From positions 1 through 41,191 of the forward strand of contig SKUN01000132.1 in the NCBI GenBank assembly GCA_007129945.1: DNA of 41,191 nt. The letters are read 5' to 3'. The notes beneath the pieces were generated by a model. The model saw only the letters and a list, made by a program, of their open reading frames with translations. It was not told the DNA's origin and ran no database searches. Shown one piece after another: positions 7,035-15,229 of the stretch. This DNA comes from Bacteroidales bacterium. Its GTDB lineage: Bacteria > Bacteroidota > Bacteroidia > Bacteroidales > UBA7960. Position numbers and translations under genes: made by a program. Each line of letters begins with the position of its first letter. The first letter of the stretch is position 1.

Positions 7035-9287
7035 TTAATTTATTATTACCAACTCATTCATAATATTTGAAGCCCCCGCAAATTTATCCGTCACAAAAAG
7101 CACATAGCGGATGTCAACGTGGATGGCCCTGTTCAGCTCAGGAAAGAATACCACATCCCCGGCAAGCGATTCCCAGTTGCCGTCAAAGGCCAACCCTTTT
7201 AATTGTCCGTTTGCCCCAATAACCGGGCTGCCGGAGTTTCCTCCTGTAATGTCGTTATCAGTAATGAAATTCACCGGCATCCGGCCATCATCTCCGTAAG
7301 GACCAAATTGCTGTTCGTGGTACAGCGACAAAAGGTCATCCGGTACCACGAAATCATCATGCTCAGGATCCTCTTTTTCCATGACACCGCTTAACGAAGT
7401 GATATGGTGGTAATTTACCGCATCCCGAGGGCTATATCCAAGCACTTTCCCATAACTCATTCGCATGGTGAAATTGGCATCCGGGTACATACGATCGCCT
7501 TCGCTCTTTTCACGGATTGCCTCCATATAAAGACGCGAACCAGCCCGCTCTCCTTCCGAAAGCTCCCGGTTAATGTCACGCAGCTCAATGGCCTTATCAT
7601 AAATACTGACTGAATAGCGGATCACCGGATCCCCTTCCATTGCTTCCAGCCGAGGATTGCTGATAAAACGAGCAAAGCGCTCCGGACATGTCAGGAATGA
7701 GTTCTCAAACATATATGCTGCAAATTCCATGTAATTTCCGGCAAATGCACTATCCGCATAGTGAATAATATCAGGCTGATGTTCCCGGGGCAGTTCATCA
7801 CTGACCAGTTCCATCATCGCAGCCACCACACGACGGTCGGCAGGAGGATGATAATCCTCGTAAAACCCTGATTGCCTTCCTGAAAATCCGGAAACAACCT
7901 CAGCCAGTTCCGCCTGACTGATATCCTCATCGAGGTTACGGTAAAACACATTGGCACGAATGCCTGCCACATAAATCTCCGTTCCCATCAGCAGTGCTTC
8001 ATTCAGCAAATGATGGGCATAGGCAGTAGGTCGCTTTTCTTCCACAGATTCACGGATCATTGTCAGCACCTCACCGTATTTTTTCTTCCTCACAGGATCC
8101 TCATCTACCCAGTCCATAAACTGCTTTTCTTCAGCGCGTTTTATTTCGGGCACATCATGTCGCCTCAGCTGTTCCAGCTGACCCTGTGATAGTTGCATGC
8201 CATTGCTCGCATTGAAATACTTCGAGGCATATTTCAGCCTTACTTCATCACTGGCCTGCATTTCCTCCCGTATGATATCAAGTCGCCGTTTACGGGCCGC
8301 AATGCGCCCCGGATGGGTCACCTTCATCAGGTCCTCCACCTGGGAAGCTGTCAGATACCTTTGAGAACTTCCGGGATAACCCAGCACCATCGAAAAGTCC
8401 AGTTCGTTTATTCCACCCGCATTAATTTCCAGGTAACGGTCGGGCACATAAGGCACATTGTCCGGCGAATAATCTGCCGGCTGCCCCTCATTGTCAGCAT
8501 ATACCCGGATAAATCCGAAGTCGCCCGTATGTCTTGGCCACCTGAAGTTGTCTTCGTCACCACCAAACTTGCCTATGGAAGAAGGTGGAAACCCCACCAA
8601 ACGGACGTCCTTAAACACTTCATATATGTACAGGTAATATTTACCTCCCTGGTAGTGGTTGGACAAAAACCCCTGGGAATCTGTATCTGCGGTATATGCT
8701 GAGGCAATGTCTCTGCCAATGGTCAGCATGGAAACCCTTTCACCACGCTCCCTGCGGGAAGCAATCTCCTTTTGAACCTCATCGGTCACGTCAATGATTT
8801 TTTTCAGGAAAGTGACCGTCAACCCCGCTGCAGGAATCTCCCCGTCAAATGAAGAGGCCCAGTAACCGTCAGTGAGATAATCATTCTCAGCAGTACTGAC
8901 CCGTTGAATATGGTCGTAAATCACATGATGATTGGTAAGCACCAACCCATTTGCTGAGACCACTGAACCTGATCCCACATTGCCCACATTGACTACCGCA
9001 TCACTCAGACTGGCATCATCGTTGCTGAATATCTCCTCTGCGGACATTTTGCCCCCCAATGATTGGATATCTTCCATGTTGTAAGCACCAATCCTGGGCA
9101 ACAGCCACATGCCCTCATCACTCCGGGCCGGATTTGCGATTAACACAAAAACAAAAAGCAACACCATGATGGGCTTACCCGGTATCAGTTGAAGCCACAA
9201 GGATTTCAACATCCGCAAATCAAATTGTTTGTCAGGCCTGCAGGCCCTCAACTTACCGGATGTTCCTGTCGGGAATTTTTGATCCAT
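7035..9287 (-). CDS. S46 family dipeptidyl-peptidase, disulfide-less paralogue
   Basis: A 750-residue paralogue of the next S46 enzyme. Triad: TNHH (His121), HTGDF (Asp256) and GGNSGSP (Ser685), with glycine at +18 from the serine (FDGNWE), again DPP7-like. Both cysteines of the usual active-site disulfide are replaced (GSGSVV and NHHVIY). The first 25 residues are polar and precede a better signal peptide that begins at Met26 (MLKSLWLQ) and ends before DEGMWLL. The true start may therefore be 9212, giving 725 residues, close to the family length. It is 21 bases downstream of an outer-membrane barrel gene and likely co-transcribed with it. Confidence 0.9.
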   Translation of the reverse strand: MDQKFPTGTSGKLRACRPDKQFDLRMLKSLWLQLIPGKPIMVLLFVFVLIANPARSDEGMWLLPRIGAYNMEDIQSLGGKMSAEEIFSNDDASLSDAVVNVGNVGSGSVVSANGLVLTNHHVIYDHIQRVSTAENDYLTDGYWASSFDGEIPAAGLTVTFLKKIIDVTDEVQKEIASRRERGERVSMLTIGRDIASAYTADTDSQGFLSNHYQGGKYYLYIYEVFKDVRLVGFPPSSIGKFGGDEDNFRWPRHTGDFGFIRVYADNEGQPADYSPDNVPYVPDRYLEINAGGINELDFSMVLGYPGSSQRYLTASQVEDLMKVTHPGRIAARKRRLDIIREEMQASDEVRLKYASKYFNASNGMQLSQGQLEQLRRHDVPEIKRAEEKQFMDWVDEDPVRKKKYGEVLTMIRESVEEKRPTAYAHHLLNEALLMGTEIYVAGIRANVFYRNLDEDISQAELAEVVSGFSGRQSGFYEDYHPPADRRVVAAMMELVSDELPREHQPDIIHYADSAFAGNYMEFAAYMFENSFLTCPERFARFISNPRLEAMEGDPVIRYSVSIYDKAIELRDINRELSEGERAGSRLYMEAIREKSEGDRMYPDANFTMRMSYGKVLGYSPRDAVNYHHITSLSGVMEKEDPEHDDFVVPDDLLSLYHEQQFGPYGDDGRMPVNFITDNDITGGNSGSPVIGANGQLKGLAFDGNWESLAGDVVFFPELNRAIHVDIRYVLFVTDKFAGASNIMNELVIIN

Positions 9288-9308
9288 ATTTCAAGTGTTT
9301 AGATTCCA

Positions 9309-10514
9309 TCAAAGTTCGAGAAAAAAAGTCCATTTCGCCAGCAGCATATTGTCATAAAAAGAACTTTCGGAAAAATGATTGTATTCAAGGCGCAACCTGT
9401 GGTTGTAAATAGGAATGTAAGACAACCCGACTGTGTAAACCCTTTCATTGGTGACATCCACCATCTGCGATCCAAAGTCAGGTAGTTCAAGCTGCTGATA
9501 CATAATGCTGCTGCTGATTTTATTTGTATGATTCAGAATCAGAAAGGCATAACCTCCAAAGAAACTTTCATTGGCAAGTTTCCGGTTGACCCATTCGGTT
9601 TGAAAGAAAACAGAACGATCTCCCGGAGTATACCAGAGCAAATTGGCACCACCCCCCCAGGCATTCATGCCGAGTCCGTTATTCAGCTCCACAGCATCAG
9701 CAACGGATACATGACTGGAAGGAACATACTTTAAAAAAGGATGATCATTTTCCTGGTGATCAAAATAGCCAAAGCCTCTGATACCCATATCGAAATCACC
9801 CACATTAAATGCAAAGTCCAGCGTCGTCGTCAGTACGGTATGCGATGATTGATAACCGTTTTTAGCGGCTTCGACCAACAGGGCTGTTCTTGAACGACCC
9901 GCATCATGGAACCACTTCACACTACCTCCATCAAGGGCCAGTCCGTGGTTGTCCCCCCAATACTCGGTAAAAATACGGGGTTTCATATTGAACTGAAAAT
10001 CGGCCAGGTGTAACTGATTGGCATAACTTACAACAGAAAACATACGACCGGCAGTAAACTCAAGATTGGTGGCCTCGGGTTTCCACGTTATAAAAAATTC
10101 CTCCACTTCCAGTTCAATGTCATAATCAGGGTCTGCCTTTCGAACAAAAGCAGGTTTGTTGAGGAAATCATGCCAAACTGCAGAGTCAAAATGAAACGCC
10201 CCGAAAAAAGTCAGACGCTCACTCAGCTGTCCGTCCAGGTCAACCATAATGGCAGCAAGCCCTCCGATTCCGTCGCCTGGCTCAGGACTGTATTTGTAAT
10301 AGGTTTCACCGCCCAGTTCAATTATTAAAAAGGGATTGTCTGCTTCACCACTGCCATCTGGCGGCAAAGAGGATTCTTCCGCATCATCCGCAATTCCTTC
10401 ACCGGCCCGGCCCGGGCCTTCTTTTTCATCAGCCAGTACCGTAACAGGATGATGAATAAATAAAATGCCAACCGCAAACTGAACTGCAACTACAATAACT
10501 TTCAACCATTTCAT
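9309..10514 (-). CDS. Outer-membrane beta-barrel protein
   Basis: 401 residues with an N-terminal signal peptide ending near VTVLADEK and a short acidic, Gly/Pro-rich linker (about residues 29-60). The rest consists of alternating amphipathic strands rich in aromatic residues and asparagine, as in porin-like barrels, and it ends in WTFFLEL, similar to barrel-terminal strands. I do not recognise a specific family. As first gene of the operon with two S46 peptidases it may admit or handle peptides, but that is inferred from position only. A consensus -7 box lies about 50 bases upstream. Confidence 0.7.
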   Translation of the reverse strand: MKWLKVIVVAVQFAVGILFIHHPVTVLADEKEGPGRAGEGIADDAEESSLPPDGSGEADNPFLIIELGGETYYKYSPEPGDGIGGLAAIMVDLDGQLSERLTFFGAFHFDSAVWHDFLNKPAFVRKADPDYDIELEVEEFFITWKPEATNLEFTAGRMFSVVSYANQLHLADFQFNMKPRIFTEYWGDNHGLALDGGSVKWFHDAGRSRTALLVEAAKNGYQSSHTVLTTTLDFAFNVGDFDMGIRGFGYFDHQENDHPFLKYVPSSHVSVADAVELNNGLGMNAWGGGANLLWYTPGDRSVFFQTEWVNRKLANESFFGGYAFLILNHTNKISSSIMYQQLELPDFGSQMVDVTNERVYTVGLSYIPIYNHRLRLEYNHFSESSFYDNMLLAKWTFFLEL

Positions 10515-10564
10515 AAATAACGCAATTTTGAATTTTTCTTAAATCATGCGCCATTTTGACATTT

Positions 10565-10572
10565 CAAATGTA
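10565..10572 (-). promoter_or_regulatory. -7 promoter element for the barrel/S46 operon
   Basis: The minus strand reads TACATTTG, an exact match to the Bacteroidota -7 consensus TAnnTTTG, 51 bases before the ATG at 10514. I see no good TTG at the usual 19-20 base spacing upstream. The rest of the 245-base divergent gap (10515-10759) is AT-rich and holds nothing else I can name. Confidence 0.45.
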
Positions 10573-10759
10573 GAATGGTTTAAGCAAATCCCTGTAGATG
10601 AACTTGTTAATAATTTGTTAACCCTTTTCTGCAATAAATTTACTCCTTCATTACCTGACATTTAGCCCTGAAACCCACCCCTTGGAATGGCTATATTTTA
10701 TTTATTAATGGGATTGTTTGGCAGAAATCATTTTCTTTGCGTCAAAAACAATCAATATT

Positions 10760-12118
10760 ATGGAAGGTTTAACGGGCGTATTTTTCAGTTTTTGTATTCT
10801 GTTGCTTTTTTTGCTGGCCGGAAAGATATTGCGGGCCAGGGTAGGGCTGCTGCAGCGTATTTTCCTGCCGGCATCTATTATCGGAGGGTTTCTGGCTCTT
10901 ATATTCGGTCCTTACCTTCTGGACGTACTCCCGGATTTCCTGTATACCACCTGGTCCGACATCCCGGGGCTGCTGATCAATATCGTTTTTGCCTCACTGT
11001 TTTTGGGCGTACTGATACCGGGAATAAAGACAATGTGGACACAGGGCGGCAGCCAGCTTTGTTTCGGAATGATTGTTGGCAGCGGTCAGTACCTTGTAGC
11101 CATGCTGATCACCGTATTATTGCTGACACCCCTTTTTGGCGTACCCCCGATTTTTGCCACCATCCTGGAGATTGGTTTTGCCGGCGGGCACGGAACAGCA
11201 GCCGGAATGCATCCGGTATTTGCTGAACTTGGTTTTCCTGCCGGATCAGCACTTGCGCAGATGTCAGCTACGGTAGGTATTATTGCAGCTGTTGTGGGGG
11301 GCGTTTTTTACATCAATATCGCCATCAGGAGAGGGTATTGCGTGAACCTGGACCAGACAAAAGGCATCCCCCGGTTTAAAAAAGTGGGATTGATCCCGGA
11401 GAAAGACAGGTTTCCCTCATCCAATGCCACAGTAGCATCTGAGTCCATTGAGCCACTGGCCTTCCATTTCTCCATAGTTGGGGTCGCAATTCTGGTAGGA
11501 TGGGTGCTCCTGGCAGGTGTACGGCAATTGCATCCCATGCTCGGTGGTTTTCCCCTGTTTCCGCTTGCGATGGTCGGCGGCATGATCGTGCAGGCTTTTT
11601 CAGCCAAGATAAAAGTCAGTCAGTATTATGACCGCCTGACTTTTGAGCGAATACTGGGACTCTCACTGGATATTTTGGTTGTAGCAGCCATCGCCTCCAT
11701 ACGCCTGGATCTTTTTGTCGCACACTTCTGGCCTTTTGCCATTTTGATGGCAGTCGGTATTGCATGGCTTTTCTTCTGTCTGGTAGTGCTGGCTCCCCGT
11801 ATGTTCCCCTATAACTGGCTCGAGCGCGGAGTAACCGAATACGGAATGCAAAGCGGTGTAACCGCCATGGGATTATTGCTGCTCCGTCTTGTAGATCCCC
11901 ATTACAAAACGGATACCGCGCAGGCATTCGGATTCAAACAAATGTTGTATGAGCCGTTTCTGGGTGGCGGTTTCATTACGGCCACTGCACCTTTTATTCT
12001 GGTCGGACTTGGGATCTGGTGGTCGATTGCGGCGGCTGCAGTCATTGTATTTGCATTCGGACTGATTTCTTTCCTTAACGGCTGGACCACACGCAATCCC
12101 AGAAAAAAAGCCCGTTAA
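10760..12118 (+). CDS. GltS-like sodium/glutamate symporter family protein
   Basis: 452 residues from the ATG at 10760. The ORF track starts 14 codons earlier at 10718, but MEGLTGVFFSF begins right at the first membrane helix and is the better start. About ten to twelve membrane helices are visible in two halves. The conserved glycine-rich region FAGGHGTAAGMHPVF (first half) and the second-half segment GVTEYGMQSGVTAMGLLLLR fit the GltS (ESS) family, which imports glutamate with sodium. Substrate specificity is not proven by the sequence; other ESS-like carriers in Bacteroidota are uncharacterised. It is a single-gene unit ending in a bidirectional terminator. Confidence 0.82.
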   Translation: MEGLTGVFFSFCILLLFLLAGKILRARVGLLQRIFLPASIIGGFLALIFGPYLLDVLPDFLYTTWSDIPGLLINIVFASLFLGVLIPGIKTMWTQGGSQLCFGMIVGSGQYLVAMLITVLLLTPLFGVPPIFATILEIGFAGGHGTAAGMHPVFAELGFPAGSALAQMSATVGIIAAVVGGVFYINIAIRRGYCVNLDQTKGIPRFKKVGLIPEKDRFPSSNATVASESIEPLAFHFSIVGVAILVGWVLLAGVRQLHPMLGGFPLFPLAMVGGMIVQAFSAKIKVSQYYDRLTFERILGLSLDILVVAAIASIRLDLFVAHFWPFAILMAVGIAWLFFCLVVLAPRMFPYNWLERGVTEYGMQSGVTAMGLLLLRLVDPHYKTDTAQAFGFKQMLYEPFLGGGFITATAPFILVGLGIWWSIAAAAVIVFAFGLISFLNGWTTRNPRKKAR

Positions 12119-12138
12119 TCAAGGATCAACGGGCTTTT
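12106..12138. terminator. Bidirectional rho-independent terminator
   Basis: An 11-base perfect stem, AAAAGCCCGTT pairing with AACGGGCTTTT, with an 11-base loop. The symporter stop codon (12116-12118) overlaps the end of the left arm. Runs of T follow the stem on both strands, so it serves both this gene and the convergent betaine operon that ends at 12159. Confidence 0.9.
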
Positions 12139-12158
12139 ATCTAAGATGCTTTTCCGGA

Positions 12159-12995
12159 CTATCCGGTTTGTTTGGTTTTTCCAAAACTGGCTGTAAGCCT
12201 GTCAAGGATGATGGCCAGTATTACAACTACCAGCCCTGCTTCAAAACCTTCTCCTACCTGCAGGCGTTGAATACCACGTAACACGTTGGTACCAACTCCA
12301 CCGGCGCCGATCATTGCTGCAATGACCACCATAGAAAGACCCAGCATGATCGATTGATTCACCCCTGCCATTATGGTAGGCTTGGCGACCGGAACCTGAA
12401 CCTTCAACAGTTTTTGCATCGGGGTTGCCCCGAATGCATCTGCCGCTTCGATCAATTCATGGGGCACCTGCCGGATACCCAGGTTGGTCAGTCGGATCAG
12501 TGGCGGCAGGGCAAATACAAAGGTAGCCACCACACCAGGCACCAGGCCCAGCCCGAAAAACATCACTGCCGGAATCAGGTAAACAAAGGCCGGCATGGTT
12601 TGCATAAAGTCAAGCACAGGTCTGATAATGGAATTAAAACGGTCGCTCCGGGCGGCATAGATCCCGAGCGGTAAGCCAACGACCATTACCAGTATTTCAG
12701 CCGTTAATACCAGGGCAAGGGTTTCCACAAAAGGCTCCCACAATCCGATATTTTCGGTAATCAACAGGCCAACAAGGGCGAAAATGCTCATTTGCCAGCC
12801 TGCCAGTTTCCAGGTCAGTGCAGCAATAAGCACAATCAGGATGATGGGATGCATCAGAAGCATCCCGTCCTTCAGATTATTCACCAAAAAGTAAATGAAG
12901 GCACTGAAGCCGTCAAATACCGGTCCGAATTCACTGACAAGGTAATCCACTGCAGCAGACACCCAGTCTTTAATAGGTATACGAAATGGAAACAT
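12159..12995 (-). CDS. opuAB: Glycine betaine/proline ABC transporter permease (ProW/OpuAB type)
   Basis: 278 residues with a short N-terminal cytoplasmic region, then about six membrane helices. The binding-protein-dependent permease signature is seen at EAADAFGATPMQKLLKVQVP, the EAA loop that contacts the ATPase. Strong similarity to ProW/OpuAB is also visible in MQTMPAFVYLIPAVMFFGLG and GVNQSIMLGLSMVVIAAMIG. It would carry glycine betaine or related osmoprotectants across the inner membrane. It is the last gene of a four-gene operon, 23 bases after the ATPase gene. Confidence 0.95.
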   Translation of the reverse strand: MFPFRIPIKDWVSAAVDYLVSEFGPVFDGFSAFIYFLVNNLKDGMLLMHPIILIVLIAALTWKLAGWQMSIFALVGLLITENIGLWEPFVETLALVLTAEILVMVVGLPLGIYAARSDRFNSIIRPVLDFMQTMPAFVYLIPAVMFFGLGLVPGVVATFVFALPPLIRLTNLGIRQVPHELIEAADAFGATPMQKLLKVQVPVAKPTIMAGVNQSIMLGLSMVVIAAMIGAGGVGTNVLRGIQRLQVGEGFEAGLVVVILAIILDRLTASFGKTKQTG

Positions 12996-13018
12996 TGGTT
13001 GTTTTCTTTACAGAATGC

Positions 13019-14257
13019 TTAATCATCTTCATTTTTATCCTGACCGATCATTTCATCGTCCTGTTGTGAGAGGGCCGAAATGATGTTGCCTTTTGCAATT
13101 ACCCCCTGCAGCCTGTTGTCCTCATCCACCACAGCTATGGGACCGAATTCCGTATTGTTATAGATATTCATAACTTCGGTCATGGACTTATCCGGAGTTA
13201 CCGTCGAGGGCATGTGCAACAGGGAATTGTCAAACGGTACTTTTTCTTCCTCCTTGTGCTTGTTCAGATAATCCACAAGCTCCCGGGCACGAATGTACCC
13301 TTTCAGATTCCGCCTGGTATCCGTCATCAATATTCCGGTCAGGTTGTTTTTTCTGATCTTTCGCAGGATCGTCCTTGGTCCGTCGCCGGGGAATGCTATT
13401 TCGACAGTAGGCTGCATGATCGCTCCGGCAGTCAGCACAGCTGCCCGGTTCATGTCTTCCACAAATGCCCTTACGTAATCGCTGGCCGGTTTGGAAATGA
13501 TTTCTTCTGCCGTACCAATCTGTTCGATGCGGCCATCCTTCATAATGGCGATGCGGTCGCCGATCCGGAAAGCCTCATCAAGGTCATGTGTGACAAAGAT
13601 GATGGTTTTCTGCATTTTATCCTGCAGTTCCAGCAATTCATCCTGCATCTGCCGCCGGATAAGCGGGTCAAGTGCACTGAAAGCTTCGTCCATCAGCATA
13701 ATCCCCGCATCAACGGACAAACCACGGGCCAGTCCGACACGTTGCTGCATTCCGCCTGAAAGCTGGGAAGGATAGCTGTTTTCATTACCGGTAAGCCCCA
13801 CCTGTTCGATCACCTTCATGGCCTTTTCGCGACGTTCATCCTTGTCGACGCCCTGAAGCTCAAGACCAAATTCCACATTTTCTGCCACTGTCCGGTGAGG
13901 CAAAATGGCAAAATTCTGAAAAACCATCCCGCAAAAATGCTTGCGACGGAACTCCCGAAGGTCATTGGTGTTCAGCTTGGTGATATCCTTTCCGTCGATA
14001 ATGATCTCCCCGGCAGTAGGCTCATGCAAGCGATTCAACAAACGTTCCAGTGTGGATTTCCCGCTACCGGAAAGACCCATGAGTACGAAAATTTCTTTTT
14101 CATGTACATCAAAGGACACATCGTAAACACCTACCACCTGCTTGTGGTCATTCAGGATGTCTGCTTTGCTCTTTCCTTTTTTCAGTGCCTCAAGGGCCTT
14201 TCCGGGCTGGTTTCCAAAAATTTTTGTCAGGTTCTTGACAACAATTTTTTCTTTCAT
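13019..14257 (-). CDS. opuAA: Glycine betaine ABC transporter ATPase with CBS domains (ProV/OpuAA type)
   Basis: 412 residues. Walker A GLSGSGKST (61-69), signature LSGGMQQRVG, Walker B GIMLMDEAFSALDP, H-loop THDLDEA. A tandem CBS region fills roughly residues 275-400, and the protein ends in an acidic tail (QQDDEMIGQDKNEDD). In characterised OpuA/OpuC proteins CBS domains sense ionic strength or bind c-di-AMP, and an anionic tail tunes osmotic gating. Whether this protein does either is inferred. The gene lies 16 bases after the binding-protein gene and 23 before the permease gene. Confidence 0.95.
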   Translation of the reverse strand: MKEKIVVKNLTKIFGNQPGKALEALKKGKSKADILNDHKQVVGVYDVSFDVHEKEIFVLMGLSGSGKSTLERLLNRLHEPTAGEIIIDGKDITKLNTNDLREFRRKHFCGMVFQNFAILPHRTVAENVEFGLELQGVDKDERREKAMKVIEQVGLTGNENSYPSQLSGGMQQRVGLARGLSVDAGIMLMDEAFSALDPLIRRQMQDELLELQDKMQKTIIFVTHDLDEAFRIGDRIAIMKDGRIEQIGTAEEIISKPASDYVRAFVEDMNRAAVLTAGAIMQPTVEIAFPGDGPRTILRKIRKNNLTGILMTDTRRNLKGYIRARELVDYLNKHKEEEKVPFDNSLLHMPSTVTPDKSMTEVMNIYNNTEFGPIAVVDEDNRLQGVIAKGNIISALSQQDDEMIGQDKNEDD

Positions 14258-14273
14258 AAATAATTATAAAAAA

Positions 14274-15146
14274 TTACGGAAGCCATTGGTCTACCCTGTC
14301 GCGATTCTCAGCAATCCAGGCTCTGGCAGCTTCCATTGGCTCCATTCCATCTTCAATATAGATCATTACTTCAGCCATCTCCTCGGGTGTCCAGTAAAAG
14401 TTATCCAGGAAATTGTATACATCAGGCGCTTTTTCCAGCAGATCAGGGTGCACAATGGTGGCAATGTGCTCAGCTTCACCAAGGGTCTTTCGGGGGTCTT
14501 CAAGGTATTTCAGGTCATAAGCGGCAAATTTCCAGTGGGGGGTCCATCCGGTAACGATGATCCACTCCTCACGGTCAATGGCACGCTCCAAAGCAGCGGT
14601 CATCGCTGCGTCCGAACCGGATACCAGGTTATAGTCCAAGTCGTATTCTTCGATTGTTCTTTCTGTGGCAGCCATCAGCCCTGCACCAGGATCAATTCCG
14701 ATGATCTCACCGTCAAACTCATCCACGTAGTCATTCAGCTCTTCGATGCTGTTCACGGGAACATACTCAGGAACAACAAGACCCAGCCGTGCACCCTCGA
14801 GATTGGCTCCGAGATTGATCACATCATCCTGGGTTTCTTCAAGGTATGCCTCATGGGTAACCGGAAGCCAGCCAGCAACCATTGCATCGAAGTCTCCCCT
14901 TGCCACACCCATCCACATTGGGCCGGCATCTACAGAAGTCAGGTCAACTTCATAGCCGAGGTCGTCCTGAATTACCGCCGCAACTACATGTGTGGAAGCA
15001 ATTTCAGAATCCCACAACACGTAACCGAGGTTGATTTCATCGGTTTCCGGTGCGCACGAGTTCATGCTGAAAAGCAATCCCACAGCAACAACAATTGCAG
15101 CTGCAATTGACAATGATTTGGTCAGTAATGTTTTTGTAATTTTCAT
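14274..15146 (-). CDS. opuAC: Glycine betaine-binding lipoprotein (ProX/OpuAC type)
   Basis: 290 residues from the ATG at 15146. The ORF track extends to 15212, but that extension runs into a terminator hairpin, and the internal ATG has a strong ribosome binding site (AGGAGGA, 7 bases away). The protein starts MKITKTLLTKSL, has a hydrophobic signal and a lipobox-like end (SMNSC), so it is probably a lipoprotein. Tryptophans of the expected aromatic ligand cage are visible in YVLWDSE, AGWLPVTHEAYL and VTGWTPHWK. It delivers betaine to the OpuAA/OpuAB complex. Confidence 0.93.
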   Translation of the reverse strand: MKITKTLLTKSLSIAAAIVVAVGLLFSMNSCAPETDEINLGYVLWDSEIASTHVVAAVIQDDLGYEVDLTSVDAGPMWMGVARGDFDAMVAGWLPVTHEAYLEETQDDVINLGANLEGARLGLVVPEYVPVNSIEELNDYVDEFDGEIIGIDPGAGLMAATERTIEEYDLDYNLVSGSDAAMTAALERAIDREEWIIVTGWTPHWKFAAYDLKYLEDPRKTLGEAEHIATIVHPDLLEKAPDVYNFLDNFYWTPEEMAEVMIYIEDGMEPMEAARAWIAENRDRVDQWLP

Positions 15147-15160
15147 TTGGTTTTCCTCCT
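15144..15160 (-). promoter_or_regulatory. Strong Shine-Dalgarno site deciding the opuAC start
   Basis: The minus strand reads AGGAGGAAAACCAAATG: a seven-base Shine-Dalgarno match spaced 7 bases from the ATG. Such sites are uncommon in Bacteroidota. It selects the start at 15146 over the longer reading frame. Confidence 0.85.
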
Positions 15161-15181
15161 GTTGTTTTGTTTCTAAAATAG

Positions 15182-15214
15182 AAAAAAGTGGGGGCACATC
15201 TGTAACCCCCACTT
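15182..15214 (-). terminator. Intercistronic terminator or attenuator between porin and opuAC
   Basis: On the minus strand a 9-base perfect stem, AAGTGGGGG with CCCCCACTT, has an 11-base loop and is followed by TTTTCT. It stands 16 bases after the porin stop and 36 bases before the opuAC start. It has the form of a rho-independent terminator inside an operon, so it probably lets only part of the transcription pass into the transporter genes. Confidence 0.75.
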
Positions 15215-15229
15215 GTAAATGTAGTTATT

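Noticed and set aside
8193-8702. 169-residue plus-strand frame within the S46 gene
   Set aside because: Antisense shadow of a well-conserved peptidase, with no independent support.
14142-15110. 322-residue plus-strand reading frame
   Set aside because: It lies antisense to opuAA and opuAC, which have clear family motifs. Its translation is Cys/Phe/Ser-rich with no recognisable domain, so it is a shadow frame.
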